Of a DNA stretch of 64,000 nt, positions 60,701 to 64,000 are shown one piece after another. The notes under the pieces are model-generated. The model saw nothing but the letters and a program-made list of their open reading frames with translations. It had not been told where the DNA came from and made no database searches. The stretch comes from Niebla homalea. Its lineage: Eukaryota; Ascomycota; Lecanoromycetes; Lecanorales; Ramalinaceae. The stretch is from contig JAHGAU010000001.1 in NCBI GenBank assembly GCA_019925105.1, positions 2,666,001 to 2,730,000 on the forward strand, in the 5' to 3' direction. Numbering within the stretch: position 1 is the first letter of the stretch; each line of letters opens with the position of its first letter. Made by a program: the position numbers and the translations under genes.

Positions 60701-62249
60701 CTCGGTCTCAGGATAGTGATGAGTTGCTGGGTCAGAGGTGAAAACTTTCACAAGGAGGATGCCCTGTATGGCCTAGGCTGCGATCCCCCCAATCTCAGCC
60801 ATCCATGATGCAGCTATGTCAAGAAGGTAATATAATCATCCCCAGCGACCATCGGTGTCTTCGATGGAACATTTCGAGCCAGTGAAAAGAGATATCGATC
60901 AACTGACCGTAATACCCAACGTGTCTGCCCTCGGCCATCAACGACGGATAGCTGTATACCTTGAGCGACTACAAGAGAAGTAAACGCCTCAAAGATTAGC
61001 ACATAAGAATATAGCTTCACGCCCTCGAGACTTACCATTACTCGTTTTCTTATAGCACAGGCTGCTGATTCACGTGTGAGTTAGCGCCAGTGGAGTTCCT
61101 CAACAGGCCAATTTGGGGGCTGGTCGTAGAGAGGCTGTTGCCAGTACCCATATCAACCATTAGCTTGTATTTTATTGGATCATCACATCACACAAAGCTA
61201 GGCACTCAACCATGATCGATTAGGTAATTCAAGCTTCTGAGCAAAAACAGACTGTTGTCTGGTACTAGAACATGCATGTCAATCGGCATCTCCAAGAAGA
61301 TTGCAGGTATGGAGACTTAGCAGCGGTTTAGCAGTAAGGGACAGTCTTTCCACCTCTTGCCACTCGCTTTTATATACGGCGTATTATGGGATCTCTGATC
61401 CGCTTTCCCTGTCGGGTTGCTTCTTCGCTGCCTTGCTTGAGCCGGAGAGGTAGGTAGGAGCTTGCCTGCAGCAAATTCGCTAGTACCCATGCCAGTCTAG
61501 CAGAAGATCAGCCTGTCAGGAATCTCATACAATAGCAAGTGATTCCAAGGCTTCGCCAGAAGGAACTCGAGCATTGAACAGTCCAGGCTGATTTGGCTTT
61601 GAGTGAGACGCGCCATAACAGCCAGAGTGAGAAGTCAATATTGGCTTGCCAAAGATGTTCCGTTCTGCAATATCGGTAAGTGAGCAACTGTGATGATGAA
61701 TAGTAGATGAAACGTCAAAACATGTTCTTTGGAAGCCCACCATTCTTCGTGGTGGTGCTTCGGAAGGTCTACATACTTCGGTCGAAAGCAACATGGATTC
61801 TGCAAAACCACGAACGGATAAGTGTGTAGTCTGCACTCGTTCAAGAGAAGCATATTCTGACCCCGAGAGGCGTATGCATGGGTCGGGGAAGTTGTAAAAG
61901 TCTCTTGAATCGCTCTTCGTGAGACCGTTTGAGCTATCCTGTCCAAAACAATAGCGGGAAGCTCAACAGAAAGGATAGTGGGCCGGATTAATTTAGTGAC
62001 CGATAAGAAATTAAGGCCCATGACACAACGATTGTTGTCCGGCCCCTTTCGCTCACTGTATCAGATCCTGATTCATTGTGCTCTGTCAAGATCATGATGA
62101 ACCTCATCCATGTGCAAGGGCAACTCATACTGCGTTACGCTCATTTGAGCCTCGCTGTCCTCCTCACCTCTTATTCGACTGTTCTTGCTTCTAAGAGATC
62201 ATACCACAAGCGTTCTTCATCTGAATCACATAAAGCATTCGGCGTGCAC
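57746..62249. other. Gene-poor region with scattered coding-like pieces
   Basis: About 4.5 kb. Minus-strand pieces with protein-like texture occur at 60430-60669 (SDQPLETHISYGNDQPYRR, then in another frame VEAGKEALKLKWRINKSLLY), 60814-61038 (GVKLYSYVLIFEAFTSLVVA) and 61525-61836 (AERNIFGKPILTSHSGCYG), but I could not link them into a gene. Short direct repeats (GAAGCATGG) lie near 59958-59973. Confidence 0.3.
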
Positions 62250-63113
62250 ATGTTGCTCCCGTCATACCATCCCTTTGAGGAGCTGACAGCTTTCGAGGCT
62301 TCATATCTCAAGTGATTATCTTGCTTGTCACGCTCAATGAGCAATGAACTAACGCTCAGACAGGAACGAATGGGACAAACATGCGGCTGACCTGACCATC
62401 TCTTATGATGGCGGAAGGAAAATTTACAGAATGGATACGACCAAGGTCTGGGCCTATTCAAAGCCTCTTTGGAGGCAGATTGAGTCCAAGAAACATGTCA
62501 GTCGCTTTACCCAGCTCATTGACAATGCGTAGAGGACCCTGCTGACGTTTGATGTCCCTAGCAGCAGAGCAAGAATAACACACTGGACCTCAACCATCTC
62601 TCACCATCGCTCGTCAGACGTTCGGTATGTTTCCTCAACAAAGGAACCTATAAGAACGCCGCGGGCGATTCCACGATGCGGGATCATCTACAAATGCTTC
62701 AATTTGGCACCAGAGAAGAGATCTGGTCCCTTTGTGGATGGGCCAAGAGAGAGCTTCTCAGCTGCTGGTGGGAGAACGACGGGCAAAGCGTTGATTTCGA
62801 CATCATTCTCAACAGCATCCCTTTCATTTATGAGTCCGCCAACCAAAAGGTCAGGCATGAACTACCCTGCGTCCTGGAAGTCCCAATGACGGAAATCCAA
62901 CGCTCAGAGCTCTACCAACACGCGGAAAAGTATCCCTCCACCATTGCCGCTCAGTACAATGAGCTGGACTTGACCAACGACGGTGGTTCAACTGGCACAT
63001 TCTTCCATCAGTGGGACCAGAACAGGTTTTCACCTCTTTTCAACAACCCATACTCATCACTCGAGGGCTTCAATCTCGATGGCTACATTCAGTCGCCTCA
63101 GACCGATAAGTAG
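62250..63113 (+). CDS. BTB-like domain protein
   Basis: Three exons (62250-62311, 62364-62496, 62562-63113; 747 nt, 248 residues, frame closes). After a short leader (FEELTAFEASYLKNEWDKHA) comes a BTB-like pattern: ADLTISYDGGRKIYRMDTTK, VWAYSKPLWRQIESKKH, then NNTLDLNHLSPSLVRRSVCF and LNKGTYKNA, matching the order of strands and helices in fungal BTB proteins though the sequence is divergent. The C-terminal half has Trp-rich and acidic segments and no recognised domain. The same class as the gene at 56.6 kb, but not a close copy. The frame extends upstream (62076), which could add residues. Confidence 0.6.
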
Positions 63114-64000
63114 TCTGGCGGAGACCCGACACCCACCCACACAACAGCATACGACGTTTGCGAATCTCCTTTATCTGCGTATACCCCGAGCATCACATAC
63201 GCACAGCAACTACTGCGAGCAACCGCGAGTACCCAATGCATCCATGATACGCGGCAATGAATTGGAATTCTCAGGAGTAACAAGAACGGCCTTAATAATC
63301 CTCTTTCGTCACTCTCTCAGCATTTCCCGCATCAAGCACCTCATCCAGAGTGCCCAGTGCGACAAGGGTCTCCACAGCAAATCACGACATATACACTACA
63401 CCAATAACAGGCATGAACTCTTTTGCGCTCTGAAATTCCCTTTGACGTAAAGCCAGCGCTCAGAGGGGCTTTTCATGCCCTTAATACTCCCCATCAGCAT
63501 ACGCATCAAGTGTTCAAAGACCGAGACCCATCACACGAAGCATCAACCATCAGTTATTCCACCCGATCAGCTTCCTGGTGCCCTGATTGTTCAATAAGCT
63601 CTTGCGCCGATGGATGGTTCGATTACTTAGGTAGCTCTAGATACATCCTATCTAGACGTGCAATAAAATGAATGATTTGATAAACACTCGCCATGGCTCT
63701 TGTACAGTTGAGTCTTTGATGCCATCCGGCAATGCGTGATCTATTGGACGCCGTTTATCAATCCGTGTTATCCGTTTCGTTCCTTTACAGATACCATCGA
63801 GCTCCAGCTGTTCCCCCTGACAGACCCTATGGATTACTACTGGAGTTTTGGTAATAGGACAATGACTCGTATGAACCAAGATGTCCAGAGCCGCAGCCAA
63901 CGATAAAACAAGTCACCCCACTCGATTCTGACCTGGTCTCGAATAGATTGAATCATGGAGGCCATACTGGTGAGCTATGTATCTCGTCGCTAAGGGACCT
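63114..64000. other. No gene seen
   Basis: Short frames only. A minus-strand frame at 63652-63900 (82 codons) shows no family; a gene continuing beyond the window edge cannot be excluded. Confidence 0.35.

Noticed and set aside
50640..64000. Possible decayed transposon block
   Set aside because: No transposase, reverse transcriptase or terminal repeats recognised; only gene-like fragments and one local tandem array.

Overview
The window looks like a chromosomal stretch from a filamentous ascomycete (Pezizomycotina). The genes are split by many short introns (about 48-150 nt, GT-AG). The recognisable products are fungal housekeeping proteins (Spt6, Rrp4, Slt2-type MAPK, Ste7-type MAPKK, Tfb5, TAF8, eIF2-beta, Som1, aspartate-semialdehyde dehydrogenase), mixed with families typical of this subphylum: a Zn2Cys6 regulator, an Rds1-like ferritin-domain protein, a DltE-like dehydrogenase and a fungus-specific multipass membrane protein. 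I cannot assign genus or class from sequence alone.

Layout. Positions 1-2.9 kb show no gene I can support. From 2.9 to 13.9 kb lie a non-RD protein kinase, a Zn2Cys6 factor, an unknown protein, the cell-wall-integrity MAPK (Slt2/MpkA type), a small membrane protein, a PPxY-bearing single-pass membrane protein, Tfb5 and a secreted ferritin-like protein. From 13.9 to 20.8 kb the sequence is sparse and partly damaged, with a frameshifted membrane protein and an exonuclease III-like gene carrying a one-base disruption. From 20.8 to 50.1 kb is a dense core: Rrp4, Spt6, Ste7-type MAPKK, XRCC2-like RecA protein, Som1, TAF8, eIF2-beta, an AIM24-domain protein, a monocarboxylate-type transporter, an SDR pseudogene, an Lsb1/Pin3-like SH3 protein, a DltE-like SDR, a coiled-coil protein, Hom2 and a protein with twelve CCHC zinc knuckles. 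From 50.1 to 64 kb the window is gene-poor: two BTB-type proteins, a tandem repeat abutting the start of one of them, and several coding-like but frame-broken segments.

The genes do not form one pathway. There are themes: RNA polymerase II transcription (Spt6, Tfb5 of TFIIH, TAF8 of TFIID), RNA and translation (Rrp4, eIF2-beta, zinc-knuckle protein), MAPK signalling (one MAPK and one MAPKK from different cascades) and DNA repair (XRCC2-like, exonuclease III-like). Several pairs share short divergent promoters.

I found no clear new multi-gene system. The observations most worth checking are the AIM24 gene, whose reading frame appears shifted and then restored over about 90 codons; a predicted 13-nt microexon; an SDR pseudogene with a single stop in place of tryptophan; the repeat array ending at a BTB start codon; and a cluster of one-base frame breaks concentrated in accessory genes. 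Exon borders were found by eye; the multi-exon models marked as closing give a length divisible by three.
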